Shown: positions 44,719 to 53,694, counted from the first letter of the stretch. The stretch is 62,962 bases of DNA from a virus (IMGVR_UViG_3300031851_003821:1-62962); one strand, 5' to 3'. Program-made: numbers and translations. The notes: a model not told the origin generated them from the sequence alone.

Positions 44719-46934
44719 TACCACATTCCTTTCTTAATTAAGCTACCATTAGCGTAGTCTTTAAGACTAAACTGTTGACTAGCTTGTTGTCTGCTGATTA
44801 CTGGTAACATATTAATAGTCATTGCCATCTTCGTCGGCACATAGGTTGCACCTTTTGATCCTAACTTACCAGGTGTAATCTTTGTTGGTTTTGCTCCAGG
44901 AGCTAGAGTTGGCCCTGGTCCGCCACTTACCGCATTTGTTACTGCGGTTTGCAATCTATTTAATGCACTAAAGTTTCCATTGGATACTGTTGATGCTAAG
45001 GGTTTTGTAAATTGCAATTGGTCGTCTCTGTTGATATGTCTACTTCTTGCACGTATATAGTTTACATCATTGGGTAGGTTGTAGTTAAATTCTGTTACAA
45101 CACAAGGCGCCTCGTTAAATTGATATTCACCTAATCCAGTAAGATATAACAATGGTGGAGGCGACCCTCTTTCTGCATCTTGCCCATAAAACATTTTACT
45201 TGCACTTTTTAAAAAATGTATAACTGCTAGTAGATATTCTGCTTCAATTGTGTCTTGAGCGGTGAATTCTGCTTGTAGTTGCACAGTCTGTACACTTGAA
45301 TTTTTATAAAAATAATGTTGATAGTTACTGTGTGTTGGCGAATAATTTTGGTATTCAGCTCTGTATTGTACATCAATAGTTGGCGTATATGGAAATATTA
45401 TTCCGTCAGTCACTGCCAGAGGTGCTAGTATACCCGGCTCAGGTGCTTTGTATAGATACGTAGCCTGCGGAGCTAATCGGAGCTTAACACGCCAATCACC
45501 ATCTGCATTTTTAACACCTGATGCTTCACGCATCTCACTAACAGTTTGTTGTTGTTGTGCCTTTTGTTTCAGTGCTTGTGCTTGTATAGCCGCTTGTTGT
45601 GCTTCGGTTATTGCCGCTTGTTCTACTCCGTCAATGCCATCACCTTCTGCGCCGTCGCCAATGTCGGCAACTGGATCGTCTCCAACTAGACTTTCACCAT
45701 CATTGTCTATACGATCTTCTGGTGCTAGTATTGGATCGCCAAATTCATCAAACTGAGCTGCTTCAGGATCTCCAAAGTCATCAACTCCAAAAGGGTTAAC
45801 ATCTGCAGGTGCTGTAAGTGGATCTCCAAATTCATCAAATTGTGCCGCTTCTGGATCACCAAAATCATCTACGCCAAATGTGTTTACTTGATTTGGAGTT
45901 GCAAAGTCACTAAAGTCCTGTTCATCTGCAATACCAAAGTCATTGTCACTATATTCATCAAAACTATCAACTTGTGGTTGTGGTTCTACTACATCACCAA
46001 AGGCATCAAACTGTTGGTACTCTTGTACGTTAGCAGGAGGAGGTGGTGTTGGCCCTGGGCCAAATGCATCTAAGCCAGGATCTTCTGTACCAAAGTTGTT
46101 GTTACTGTATGCACTGAAATCGTCTACCTGTGCTGGTGCTGGTATATCACCAAAATCATCTACTGGTGTGACCGGAGGAGAATATTCACTAAAATTATCT
46201 ACTTGTGTGATATTTCGACTAGGTCCACTAAAGTCATCTACTTGTGTAACTGGATATCCACTAAAATCGTCAACTGGTGCATCAAAACTTTCAACTGGTC
46301 TTGCTGGCGGTGCTGCCGGAAATGGATCTGGTTGCTCTGCTGGTGCTCTGCCTCTATCATCTAAAAATTCGCCACTGCCTCTACTTCCTACAGGTACGGT
46401 AGCTTGTTCAACACCAGGACGTCTTGTACTAGGTGGAATTGGTGTAACTTCTGTGTAACTGTCACCATAAGCATCAGTAAAATCTACATCATCATCTTGT
46501 GGTTGAACAACTGGTGTTGGTATTGGAGTTGCCTGTCGATAATCCTCACCATATGCGTCTGTAAAATCAACATCTGAATCTTGTGCTTGCACTGGTCTTG
46601 CTGGTGGCGGTGCTGGAAAAGGATTTGGTGCTGGTGCTGGATCACTTCCTCCATTTCCGAATGCTTGACTTGCTATAGTACCACCACCTTGAAATGCAGT
46701 TCCTGAACCAGGAGTGTTACGTGGTGTATCAGTTGATTGTGTGTTTTCTGATGCTCTACTAGTTACTGTACCAAAAGCGGCATTCTTGGCTGGAGTTGCA
46801 GTGGTGTTAATCACATAGTTTGGTACATCTTCAGCAGGTATACCTGCTAGTGCGGCCAACTTATTAAGATCAGCACCAGGAAACTGTCTCTGATATGCTG
46901 ACATCAAGGCGGCATCTTTAATGTTATAACCCAT
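44718..46934 (-). CDS. Baseplate/tail structural protein with long acidic repeat region, 738 residues
   Basis: The ATG at 46934 (MGYNIKDAALMSAYQRQFPG) has AGGAG five bases before it and a late promoter 17 bases upstream; a longer start at 47018 would run through both. The protein has three parts. A helical N-terminus (to about residue 60). A low-complexity acidic middle (about 110-420) built of DDFGD/DDFSxY/FDEFGDP-type repeats and DVDFTDAYG repeats with Pro linkers. A folded C-terminal part (from about 480) with PYTPTIDVQYRAEYQNYSPT and AEYLLAVIHFLKSASKMFYG, a domain found in baseplate or tube-initiator proteins of marine T4-like phages. Its location beside gp53 supports a baseplate role; the exact T4 counterpart is not certain. 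Confidence 0.75.
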   Translation of the reverse strand: MGYNIKDAALMSAYQRQFPGADLNKLAALAGIPAEDVPNYVINTTATPAKNAAFGTVTSRASENTQSTDTPRNTPGSGTAFQGGGTIASQAFGNGGSDPAPAPNPFPAPPPARPVQAQDSDVDFTDAYGEDYRQATPIPTPVVQPQDDDVDFTDAYGDSYTEVTPIPPSTRRPGVEQATVPVGSRGSGEFLDDRGRAPAEQPDPFPAAPPARPVESFDAPVDDFSGYPVTQVDDFSGPSRNITQVDNFSEYSPPVTPVDDFGDIPAPAQVDDFSAYSNNNFGTEDPGLDAFGPGPTPPPPANVQEYQQFDAFGDVVEPQPQVDSFDEYSDNDFGIADEQDFSDFATPNQVNTFGVDDFGDPEAAQFDEFGDPLTAPADVNPFGVDDFGDPEAAQFDEFGDPILAPEDRIDNDGESLVGDDPVADIGDGAEGDGIDGVEQAAITEAQQAAIQAQALKQKAQQQQTVSEMREASGVKNADGDWRVKLRLAPQATYLYKAPEPGILAPLAVTDGIIFPYTPTIDVQYRAEYQNYSPTHSNYQHYFYKNSSVQTVQLQAEFTAQDTIEAEYLLAVIHFLKSASKMFYGQDAERGSPPPLLYLTGLGEYQFNEAPCVVTEFNYNLPNDVNYIRARSRHINRDDQLQFTKPLASTVSNGNFSALNRLQTAVTNAVSGGPGPTLAPGAKPTKITPGKLGSKGATYVPTKMAMTINMLPVISRQQASQQFSLKDYANGSLIKKGMW
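45680..46600 (-). repeat. Acidic (V/F)DDFGD / DEFGDP / DFTDAYG coding repeats
   Basis: The region encodes at least a dozen short Asp/Phe repeats: DVDFTDAYG twice, VDDFSG/VDDFSAY/VDDFGD several times, and a near-exact duplication of NPFGVDDFGDPEAAQFDEFG (encoded around 45735-45790 and 45820-45880). Pro/Ala/Gln linkers separate them. The run is disordered-looking and strongly acidic. Confidence 0.85.
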
Positions 46935-46951
46935 CTTTTCTCCTATAGTCT

Positions 46952-46957
46952 TATTTA
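46952..46957 (-). promoter_or_regulatory. T4-type late promoter (TAAATA) of the baseplate block
   Basis: The minus strand reads AGCATAAATAAGACTATAGG, followed by AGGAG and the ATG at 46934. It stands at the head of the long minus-strand structural block and diverges from the sigma-70-type promoter at 46986. Confidence 0.7.
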
Positions 46958-46985
46958 TGCTTACCAAAAACTGCGTAGTTAATGA

Positions 46986-47014
46986 TTGACTTTTGATAAG
47001 TAATGTTGTATAAT
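46986..47014 (+). promoter_or_regulatory. Sigma-70-type promoter of the gp55 gene
   Basis: TTGACT at 46986-46991 and TATAAT at 47009-47014 are separated by exactly 17 bases. That is one mismatch from the bacterial consensus in the -35 and none in the -10. AAAGGAG lies shortly before the ATG at 47045. This looks like an early promoter read by the host RNA polymerase. Confidence 0.88.
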
Positions 47015-47044
47015 ACATAATGTATTAAGGCAAAGGAGAATCGT

Positions 47045-47935
47045 ATGCCACCGGTGAAAGCACCTAGAAAAGTAAACTATCTAAACAACAGAGATATACT
47101 CAAGGAAATACACAAAAGCAAGAGTACTTACTGTTCTTATTTAGAAAGAGAATATGCACAGTTTGATATTATTTTGCCAAGCGTAGATAAAATTAACCAG
47201 CGTAGTGTTGCAGAAGCAAGACGAAACAAAGCAGATAGAATCAAAAGAGAAACTGGCGAGATAGTTGATCCTGTTAAACTAAACAATCAAGAACTGGTAT
47301 TCCGTATTATTTGTTGGGATCATATTCCAATGGTACCAAAGAAACTTACCAAAGCACAAGAAAAGAAAAAGTCCAAACTAGAAGAACTGCTAGAGATGGA
47401 TGATGTTGACGTTGAAGATGATGGATTGCAAGAACTGATGAGTGATGTTGAACAGGATCTCAACTATGTAAAACTTAACTTTCCTCCATTCTGGCACTAT
47501 ATGATTGATGAAGATAAAGTTCCTTATGTTGTTGGTAAATCGCATTGGATTGGTGGCATGGAAAACGGATACTTTTCCAAAGAACATGGCAAGATGACTG
47601 ACAAACTTGCACACATGTTTATTAAACTGTGTGAACGTTATGCTACACGTAGTAACTGGCGTGGTTATACATACAACGAAGAGATGCGTGGACAAGCATT
47701 GCTACAACTGAGCCAAATTGGACTACAGTTTGACGAAAGCAAGAGTCAAAATCCATTTGCATACTACACTGCTGCTATCACTAATAGTTTTACAAGAGTA
47801 TTGAACATTGAGAAAAAGAATCAAAACATACGTGATGATATACTTGAACAAAACGGATTGAATCCAAGTTGGACAAGACAGTTTAATAACTCACCAGAAG
47901 CAAAAGTATTACAACCAGACGTCGCTAAAAAATAG
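47045..47935 (+). CDS. 55: Late transcription sigma factor gp55-like
   Basis: The 296-residue protein has an N-terminal HKSKSTYCSYLEREYAQFDI and a central acidic insertion (LEELLEMDDVDVEDDGLQEL). The C-terminal sigma region reads KMTDKLAHMFIKLCERYATR, SNWRGYTYNEEMRGQALLQL and NPFAYYTAAITNSFTRVLNI. The last two match the YTYkdEM and NPFAYFTqiiwnaFirri segments of T4 gp55, a divergent sigma-70 family factor that directs host RNA polymerase to TATAAATA late promoters. It is longer than T4 gp55 (185). It is placed behind a sigma-70-type promoter, so it can be made before the late genes. The TAAATA motifs listed elsewhere are its expected targets. Confidence 0.93.
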   Translation: MPPVKAPRKVNYLNNRDILKEIHKSKSTYCSYLEREYAQFDIILPSVDKINQRSVAEARRNKADRIKRETGEIVDPVKLNNQELVFRIICWDHIPMVPKKLTKAQEKKKSKLEELLEMDDVDVEDDGLQELMSDVEQDLNYVKLNFPPFWHYMIDEDKVPYVVGKSHWIGGMENGYFSKEHGKMTDKLAHMFIKLCERYATRSNWRGYTYNEEMRGQALLQLSQIGLQFDESKSQNPFAYYTAAITNSFTRVLNIEKKNQNIRDDILEQNGLNPSWTRQFNNSPEAKVLQPDVAKK

Positions 47936-47945
47936 GAATACACAC

Positions 47946-48959
47946 ATGGGTTTGTTTAAGAAAGCTCTAGTGTTCACAGACATCCACTTTGGCATGAAAA
48001 GCAATAGCATCATGCACAATCAAGACTGTGAAAACTTTGTAGAGTGGGCAGTACAACAGGGCAAGATACACAACTGTGAAACTGCTATATTCATGGGTGA
48101 CTGGCATCATCATAGAGCAAGTTTAAGTTTGCAAACTATGAGTCACAGTTTACGTGCATTAGAAAACCTTTCACGTAGTTTTGATATTACATATTTTATA
48201 ACTGGCAATCATGACTTGTACTACAGAGACAAACGTGACATATACAGTTTTGAATGGGCAAAGCATATACCAAATCTAAAGATATGCAATGACTGGTTTC
48301 AACAAGATGATGTTATACTATGCCCTTGGCTAGTAGGTGACGATCACAAGAAGATTAAAACTGCAAGTGCCCAGTACATGTTTGGCCACTTTGAACTTCC
48401 GCATTTTAAAATGAATGCAATGGTTGAGATGCCTGATCACGGTGAGATCAAAAGCGAACACTTCCAACAGTATGGCACAGTGTTTAGTGGACACTTTCAT
48501 TTGCGTCAACAGAAAAACAACATCAACTACATTGGCAATGCATTTCCGCACAACTTTTCAGATGCAGGCGATGATCAACGTGGTTGTATGATACTTGAAT
48601 GGGGCAAAGAGCCAGAGTACATTGCTTGGCCAGATCAACCGTTGTACAAAGTGTTGGACCTTTCGCAGGTAATTGACTATGCAGACACAATACTTAAACC
48701 AAACATGCATGTTAGAGTAAACTTGGACATAGAAATATCCTACGAAGAGGCAAACTACATCAAAGAACAGTTTGCAACCAAATACAAACTGCGTGAGATG
48801 GCACTTATACCTAACAAACGCAGTGCATTAGAAGAAGAAATGCAACCAGGCGATATCAAATTTGAAAGTGTTGATCAAATTGTTACAGAACAAATCATAA
48901 ACATTGATTCCGAATTCTATGACAACAAACTGTTGTTGGAAATTTACCGGAGTTTATAA
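47946..48959 (+). CDS. 47: Recombination nuclease subunit gp47-like (SbcD/Mre11 family)
   Basis: The 337-residue metallophosphoesterase has the ordered motifs FTDIHFGMKS (D-x-H), FMGDWHHHR (GD..H), FITGNHDLYY (GNHD), MFGHFELPH and VFSGHFHLRQ (GHxH). These are the Mn-binding residues of Mre11/SbcD/gp47 nucleases. With gp46 it forms the complex that resects DNA ends in T4 recombination-dependent replication and host DNA breakdown. Ten bases separate it from gp55. Its stop overlaps the ATG of the radical-SAM gene in TAATG, so that gene is inserted between gp47 and gp46, which usually adjoin. Confidence 0.95.
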   Translation: MGLFKKALVFTDIHFGMKSNSIMHNQDCENFVEWAVQQGKIHNCETAIFMGDWHHHRASLSLQTMSHSLRALENLSRSFDITYFITGNHDLYYRDKRDIYSFEWAKHIPNLKICNDWFQQDDVILCPWLVGDDHKKIKTASAQYMFGHFELPHFKMNAMVEMPDHGEIKSEHFQQYGTVFSGHFHLRQQKNNINYIGNAFPHNFSDAGDDQRGCMILEWGKEPEYIAWPDQPLYKVLDLSQVIDYADTILKPNMHVRVNLDIEISYEEANYIKEQFATKYKLREMALIPNKRSALEEEMQPGDIKFESVDQIVTEQIINIDSEFYDNKLLLEIYRSL

Positions 48960-50509
48960 TGGATCTGTTATCTCATGTTGACAAGAACATAAACGTAGTT
49001 GGTACCGTTGAATTTGATTCTGATCCACAACAACTTAAACAACAATTGCTTGCACTACGAAAAGACATGTTTGAACCTAACGAACGAATTATAATTATAC
49101 AACGTTCTGTTGATAATTATCCTTTTATTGATGCATATGGATCAAAACTAATTGAATTACAAAAAATAGTTAACCAAGTTGATATTGGAAATTGTTTTAT
49201 TCTGATACTCACACACAATCCTAATATACAAACCGAAATAGCAGAAGTGAACACAGTATACAGTTCTGATACAACATTATTTGAAAGTTGTGTTTATCCT
49301 GGAAAATATATTGTCACAGTGCCTCAGTACAAAAATACTGCGTGTAAAAAACTATGGAATCACCTATACATTGGAACTGACAGTAATGTCCTTCCATGTT
49401 GTGTAGCAGACCATAGATATCCTTTAGGAAATATCAACAATCAATCTATTGATAGCATACTTGATTCAGATCATGCTCAAAAAATACGACAATGGATGAT
49501 GGAAGGCTATCGTACAAAATCTTGTAGTTCTTGCTATAAGAATGAAGACAACAATATAAAAAGTTTAAGAACTGTGTTTACACCTACTTCGGCTAGACGC
49601 AACCAAATAACATATTTAGATGTTAGACTCAATAATATTTGCAACTTCAAGTGTAGGATGTGTAGTGAATACTTTAGTAGTAGTATTCAACAAGAAACTG
49701 TTGACATATTTGGCAAAAATGCAGTACTAGGTTATGAAAAAATAAGTCTTGATTCGGATAATCGTCAAACTAGACAAAGCAACTTGATAAAATTGCTACC
49801 GTATGTCACTGCTGATCTTGAAAAAATATATTTTGCTGGTGGAGAACCATTGATTACAGAAGAACACTATGGTATACTTGATCGATTGATTGAGGTCAAT
49901 AACTTTGATATAAAAATGTCATACAATACTAATTTAAGTAGACTTAACTATAAAACAAATAATATATTTGACTACTGGAAACAGTTTTCTAATATATCTG
50001 TTGGCGCAAGTATTGATGCAAGCGATCAAGTAGCAGAATACATGCGTCACGGAACAGTATGGCAAGATATAATCAATAACATCAATGCTATTAAGATTAA
50101 TACTCCACATGTTAATCTGTTTATTTCTTCGACAGTAAGTTGGCCTACACTTGAAAATCTAATTGAATTACAAACAGATTGGATACGCACTGGATTGTTT
50201 ACACGTGATCAGTTGACAATGCATGCTCTGGTTGAACCTGGTTATCTAAGTCTAACAACCTTACCAGATTCCTACAAACAATCTATGACCATAAAAATTA
50301 ACAAGCATATTGACCACATAGGACAATGTGAACTTGCACAAAGCTGGGAAGAACTGCGAAATTTTATGAATGCAACTAACACAAAGTACGAGTTGGCTGA
50401 GTTTACAAAACGTACTCTAACACTCGATAAACATAGAAAAGAATCCTTTGCCAGTGTCTTTCCGCAGTTTACGGATTTATTTTTGGTTGCAAATAGCTCA
50501 CAAACGTAG
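48959..50509 (+). CDS. Radical SAM protein with N-terminal twitch/SPASM-like region (copy 6), between gp47 and gp46
   Basis: The 516-residue protein has C228-x3-C232-x2-C235 in NNICNFKCRMCSEYFSSSIQ and the SAM-binding IYFAGGEPLITEEHYGIL. The auxiliary-type region precedes it: CKKLWNHLYIGTDSNVLPCC, LGNINNQSIDSILDSDHAQK and CSSC near residue 189. Unlike the other copies it has an extra N-terminal domain of about 110 residues, with strands such as ERIIIIQRS and CFILILTHNPN that suggest a small alpha/beta fold. The GVWQ-like active core is otherwise close to copy 3 (SVGASIDA / AVGASLDA). Coupled to gp47 by TAATG. Substrate unknown. Confidence 0.92.
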   Translation: MDLLSHVDKNINVVGTVEFDSDPQQLKQQLLALRKDMFEPNERIIIIQRSVDNYPFIDAYGSKLIELQKIVNQVDIGNCFILILTHNPNIQTEIAEVNTVYSSDTTLFESCVYPGKYIVTVPQYKNTACKKLWNHLYIGTDSNVLPCCVADHRYPLGNINNQSIDSILDSDHAQKIRQWMMEGYRTKSCSSCYKNEDNNIKSLRTVFTPTSARRNQITYLDVRLNNICNFKCRMCSEYFSSSIQQETVDIFGKNAVLGYEKISLDSDNRQTRQSNLIKLLPYVTADLEKIYFAGGEPLITEEHYGILDRLIEVNNFDIKMSYNTNLSRLNYKTNNIFDYWKQFSNISVGASIDASDQVAEYMRHGTVWQDIINNINAIKINTPHVNLFISSTVSWPTLENLIELQTDWIRTGLFTRDQLTMHALVEPGYLSLTTLPDSYKQSMTIKINKHIDHIGQCELAQSWEELRNFMNATNTKYELAEFTKRTLTLDKHRKESFASVFPQFTDLFLVANSSQT

Positions 50510-50515
50510 TATAAT
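50487..50515 (+). promoter_or_regulatory. Candidate sigma-70-type promoter upstream of gp46
   Basis: TTGCAA (50487-50492), 17 bases, TATAAT (50510-50515), then five bases to the gp46 ATG. The -10 is perfect; the -35 matches 4 of 6. Transcription would begin at about the ATG. No ribosome binding site is seen ahead of gp46. Confidence 0.4.
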
Positions 50516-50520
50516 AACAC

Positions 50521-52278
50521 ATGATTCAAATTAAAGACCTTACGGTTAAAAACTTCATGAGTGTAGGTAATGCTACACAAGCAATTAACTTTGATCGACA
50601 AGACCTCACGCTGGTACTTGGTGAGAACATTGACTTAGGTGGTGATGGTTCGCGTAACGGAACTGGTAAGACCACAATCATTAATGCACTAAGTTATGCA
50701 CTCTATGGCGAAGCACTTACAAACATACGTCGTGACAACCTCATAAACAAAACTAATTCAAAAGGCATGATGGTTAGTTTAGATTTTTGTGTTGGTGAAC
50801 AATGCTATCGTATTGAACGTGGACGCAAGCCTAATGTGCTAAAGTTTTATATCAATGACAGTGAACAAGAAGCAGATGATTATGCACAAGGTGATAGTAG
50901 AGAAACACAAGGTGCTATACTAAAACTGTTGAGCATGAGTCATACTATGTTCAAACACTTGGTAGCATTGAACACATATACCGAACCGTTTTTGAGTCTT
51001 AAACAAAACGATCAAAGAGAGATAATCGAGCAACTGCTGGGTATCACACAACTCAGTGAACGTGCTGACAAGATCAAAGAACTTAGCAAACGCACACGTG
51101 ATGATATTAAGCAAGAAGAAATGACAATCAAAGCGTTGCAAACTGCTAACGACAAAATTGGCGAACAAATACAAGCATTAAAACGTCGACAAACACTGTG
51201 GATGAACAAGAAAGCAGAAGACGTAAAAAAGTTTGAAACTGCTATTGAAGATCTTGCACATGTTGATATTGATGCGGAATTAGCCTCTCAGGATGACCTC
51301 CTAACGTGGACTGAACTTAACAATACACAAACACAATTACAAAAAGACATTGCCGCACTAACTGCACAGGTTGGTAGAGCAGAAAAAGACGTTACTAGAA
51401 CTAAAAAAGCAGTAGACAGTTTAGAATCAGGCACTTGTGGCAGTTGCGGACAGAGTGTTGATCATATGGAAACACATCAACAACATGTGGCTAAAGCACA
51501 GGAGGAATACAATGGGGCAAGTGATTTCCTTAGCGAAATACAGGAAGGAATCTCTGCACTCAAGGCAGATAAAACGGAAGTTCCAGCGAGACCAAGAGTT
51601 TTTTATGATAGCGTGTCTGATGCACACAATCATAGATCAACTTTATCCTCACTTGAAACACAGCTACAAAGCAAGCGTGCAGAAGCCGATCCTTACGTTG
51701 ATCAAATAGTAGAAATGCAGACAACTGCCGCTACTGAAATAAGTTATGACAAACTAAATGACCTAACAAGACTATACGATCATCAAGACTTCTTGTTAAA
51801 ACTGTTAACAAACAAAGATAGTTTTGTGCGTAAACGTATTATCGATCAAAATCTAAGTTATTTGAATTCAAGACTCACACACTATTTAGATAGGATTGGG
51901 TTACCGCACACAGTGATATTTCAAAACGATTTGACTGTTGAAATACAGGAACTTGGCAGAGACCTAGACTTTGACAATCTAAGTAGAGGCGAGAGAAACA
52001 GGCTTATTATCAGTATGAGCTGGGCTTTCCGTGATGTATGGGAAAGTCTGTATGGTGCTATTAACTTACTGTTTATTGATGAGATGATTGATTCGGGTAT
52101 GGACACATCAGGAGTTGAAGCCGCACTTGCACTACTTAAGAAGATGGCAAGAGAACGTAGCAAAAGCATTTGGCTTGTATCACACAAAGACGAACTTGCA
52201 GGCCGAGTAAATAACTTGCTTAAAGTTGTAAAAGAAAATGGCTTCACTAGTTATAGTACGGATATAGACATAGCATGA
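50521..52278 (+). CDS. 46: Recombination nuclease ATPase subunit gp46-like (SbcC/Rad50 family)
   Basis: The 585-residue SMC-like ATPase has a Walker A region in LVLGENIDLGGDGSRNGTGK. Long coiled coils (about 180-300 and 320-390) flank a zinc-hook CGSCG near residue 306. The C-terminal half has the ABC signature (NLSRGERNRLIISMSWAFRD) and Walker B (INLLFIDEMIDSGMD), with an H-loop in WLVSHKDEL. With gp47 it forms the Mre11-Rad50-type complex. Length is close to T4 gp46 (560). The start is ATG at 50521. The stop overlaps the ATG of the next gene (ATGA). Confidence 0.96.
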   Translation: MIQIKDLTVKNFMSVGNATQAINFDRQDLTLVLGENIDLGGDGSRNGTGKTTIINALSYALYGEALTNIRRDNLINKTNSKGMMVSLDFCVGEQCYRIERGRKPNVLKFYINDSEQEADDYAQGDSRETQGAILKLLSMSHTMFKHLVALNTYTEPFLSLKQNDQREIIEQLLGITQLSERADKIKELSKRTRDDIKQEEMTIKALQTANDKIGEQIQALKRRQTLWMNKKAEDVKKFETAIEDLAHVDIDAELASQDDLLTWTELNNTQTQLQKDIAALTAQVGRAEKDVTRTKKAVDSLESGTCGSCGQSVDHMETHQQHVAKAQEEYNGASDFLSEIQEGISALKADKTEVPARPRVFYDSVSDAHNHRSTLSSLETQLQSKRAEADPYVDQIVEMQTTAATEISYDKLNDLTRLYDHQDFLLKLLTNKDSFVRKRIIDQNLSYLNSRLTHYLDRIGLPHTVIFQNDLTVEIQELGRDLDFDNLSRGERNRLIISMSWAFRDVWESLYGAINLLFIDEMIDSGMDTSGVEAALALLKKMARERSKSIWLVSHKDELAGRVNNLLKVVKENGFTSYSTDIDIA

Positions 52279-53252
52279 ATGTAGGCAAACAATTTGCATT
52301 CCTATATGGAGCAAACGAATCGCACGATCTTATTGAGATAAGAGATATTGCATATAATCTATATCAAGGATCACGTAGTGTACGTAATCAAACAGTAATT
52401 AAATTTTTAAACACACTTCACGATTCAAATCACAATGACAAATGGAATATGCAAAAAATTTTTGTAAACGAATTTGCATCTTGGATTGGTACAGATATGT
52501 CTGCGTATGACGTAGATTACAGTGCAGGAACTACACAAAGTTTTGATAGCTTTTACCTACGACATAGGAACAAAAAGTTTCGTTGTTACACTGGTGAATA
52601 TTTTTATCACTTGAAAACTTGGACAAGCAATGATATATTATGGAGTTTTGTAACTGATATTGACCAACTTCAATCTGGCGACGCACTAGTACTAAGTTTT
52701 CCTTTTTGTGATACAGGAAATTTTTATGATATTGATAAAATTTTGAACATATGCGAAAGTTTAGACATACCAGTTTTGATAGACATGGCATACTATCCTC
52801 TAACTGATGCACCGACTTTTAGGTTCTTTCACACATGCATCGATACTATCGCATTCAGCCTTAGCAAGATTTTTCCAATAGCCAACTATCGCATTGGCGT
52901 AAGATACACTAAGAAAGATATATACGACGGTCAGAAACTGCATGATGATATTAATTACAATAATTTTGCAAGTTGTTACTTAGGGTATGAGCTTATAAAA
53001 AAGTACAATGTAAATTATATTGCTTCAACGTACAGGCAAAAACAATCACAGGTAAGTAAAGTTTTTGATATCATACCTAGTGATAGTGTAATTTTTGCTT
53101 TAGGCAACAAAGACTGGAATACGTACAGTAGAAGAACACTATTAGATGCTTACAAACTACAGTTTGCACCAGAAAATTTTGAAAACAGAATTTGTCTAAA
53201 CACAGTTTATGAAAATTGGAGACTGTTCAATGAACTTGAAGTTACACTTTAA
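52275..53252 (+). CDS. PLP-dependent aminotransferase-like protein (fold type I), paralogue 1
   Basis: The 325-residue protein has the ordered landmarks of fold-type-I PLP enzymes. SAGTTQSF (83-90) is in the place of the phosphate-binding loop. D170 lies in IPVLIDMAYYPL, like the Asp that holds the pyridine nitrogen. K198 lies in IAFSLSKIFPIANYRIGVRY, like the Schiff-base Lys in S-x-SK-x-F...R-x-G. It is shorter than usual aminotransferases (about 380-400). The second paralogue at 53687 keeps all three. The family commonly transfers amino groups to sugars or keto acids, but some members are degenerate; the substrate is unknown. It overlaps gp46 by ATGA. Confidence 0.7.
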   Translation: MNVGKQFAFLYGANESHDLIEIRDIAYNLYQGSRSVRNQTVIKFLNTLHDSNHNDKWNMQKIFVNEFASWIGTDMSAYDVDYSAGTTQSFDSFYLRHRNKKFRCYTGEYFYHLKTWTSNDILWSFVTDIDQLQSGDALVLSFPFCDTGNFYDIDKILNICESLDIPVLIDMAYYPLTDAPTFRFFHTCIDTIAFSLSKIFPIANYRIGVRYTKKDIYDGQKLHDDINYNNFASCYLGYELIKKYNVNYIASTYRQKQSQVSKVFDIIPSDSVIFALGNKDWNTYSRRTLLDAYKLQFAPENFENRICLNTVYENWRLFNELEVTL

Positions 53253-53694
53253 AAACATCAGGCACAATCCTTGTTGTAAGATTCTAGTAAACAACCTAGA
53301 ACTTTATAGCGGACAAGTAAAACCTTATTATGACTTTGATATTGATGTTAATAATACAGTAAGTCTAGAAATAGTACACTTTAATAAAAAGCCAGAAGAT
53401 ACCATAATAGATAATGATGGCAAGATTATAGATGATCGTAGTTTTGAACTAGAAAAAATCTATGCTGAGCAACATGACTTTAAGGAACTAATTTGGAAAA
53501 GTAATTTTACTGACACCGCAGGTAAGATATACAATAGCTGTTTATTTTTTGGACCAAATGGAAGTTTTACAATTAAATTTACAATACCAGTCCTAAGATG
53601 GATATTACAAAATTCAGAGCATATAGAAGACTGGGAAGAAGATTATCCTTATTACGAAAAAGCATTTACTATACTAGAAAGCATCAATGACTAA
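53230..53694 (+). CDS. Hypothetical protein, 154 residues, between the two PLP-enzyme-like genes
   Basis: Not recognised. The ATG at 53230 is chosen because GGAG lies eight bases before it. An ATG at 53209 lies deeper in the upstream gene without such a site. The product is beta-rich (MNLKLHFKNIRHNPCCKILV, YYDFDIDVNNTVSLEIVHFN) and ends in an acidic helix (LQNSEHIEDWEEDYPYYEKA), suggesting a small beta-sandwich. It overlaps both PLP-enzyme-like genes, so it may act with them, for example as a carrier or accessory protein. That is a guess from position. Confidence 0.6.
   Translation: MNLKLHFKNIRHNPCCKILVNNLELYSGQVKPYYDFDIDVNNTVSLEIVHFNKKPEDTIIDNDGKIIDDRSFELEKIYAEQHDFKELIWKSNFTDTAGKIYNSCLFFGPNGSFTIKFTIPVLRWILQNSEHIEDWEEDYPYYEKAFTILESIND

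Noticed and set aside
45943-46458. Long plus-strand frame (171 residues) opposite the acidic repeat gene
   Set aside because: It is an antisense shadow of the Asp/Phe repeats; codons are Ser/Gly/Thr-rich mirror images and it has no start signals.
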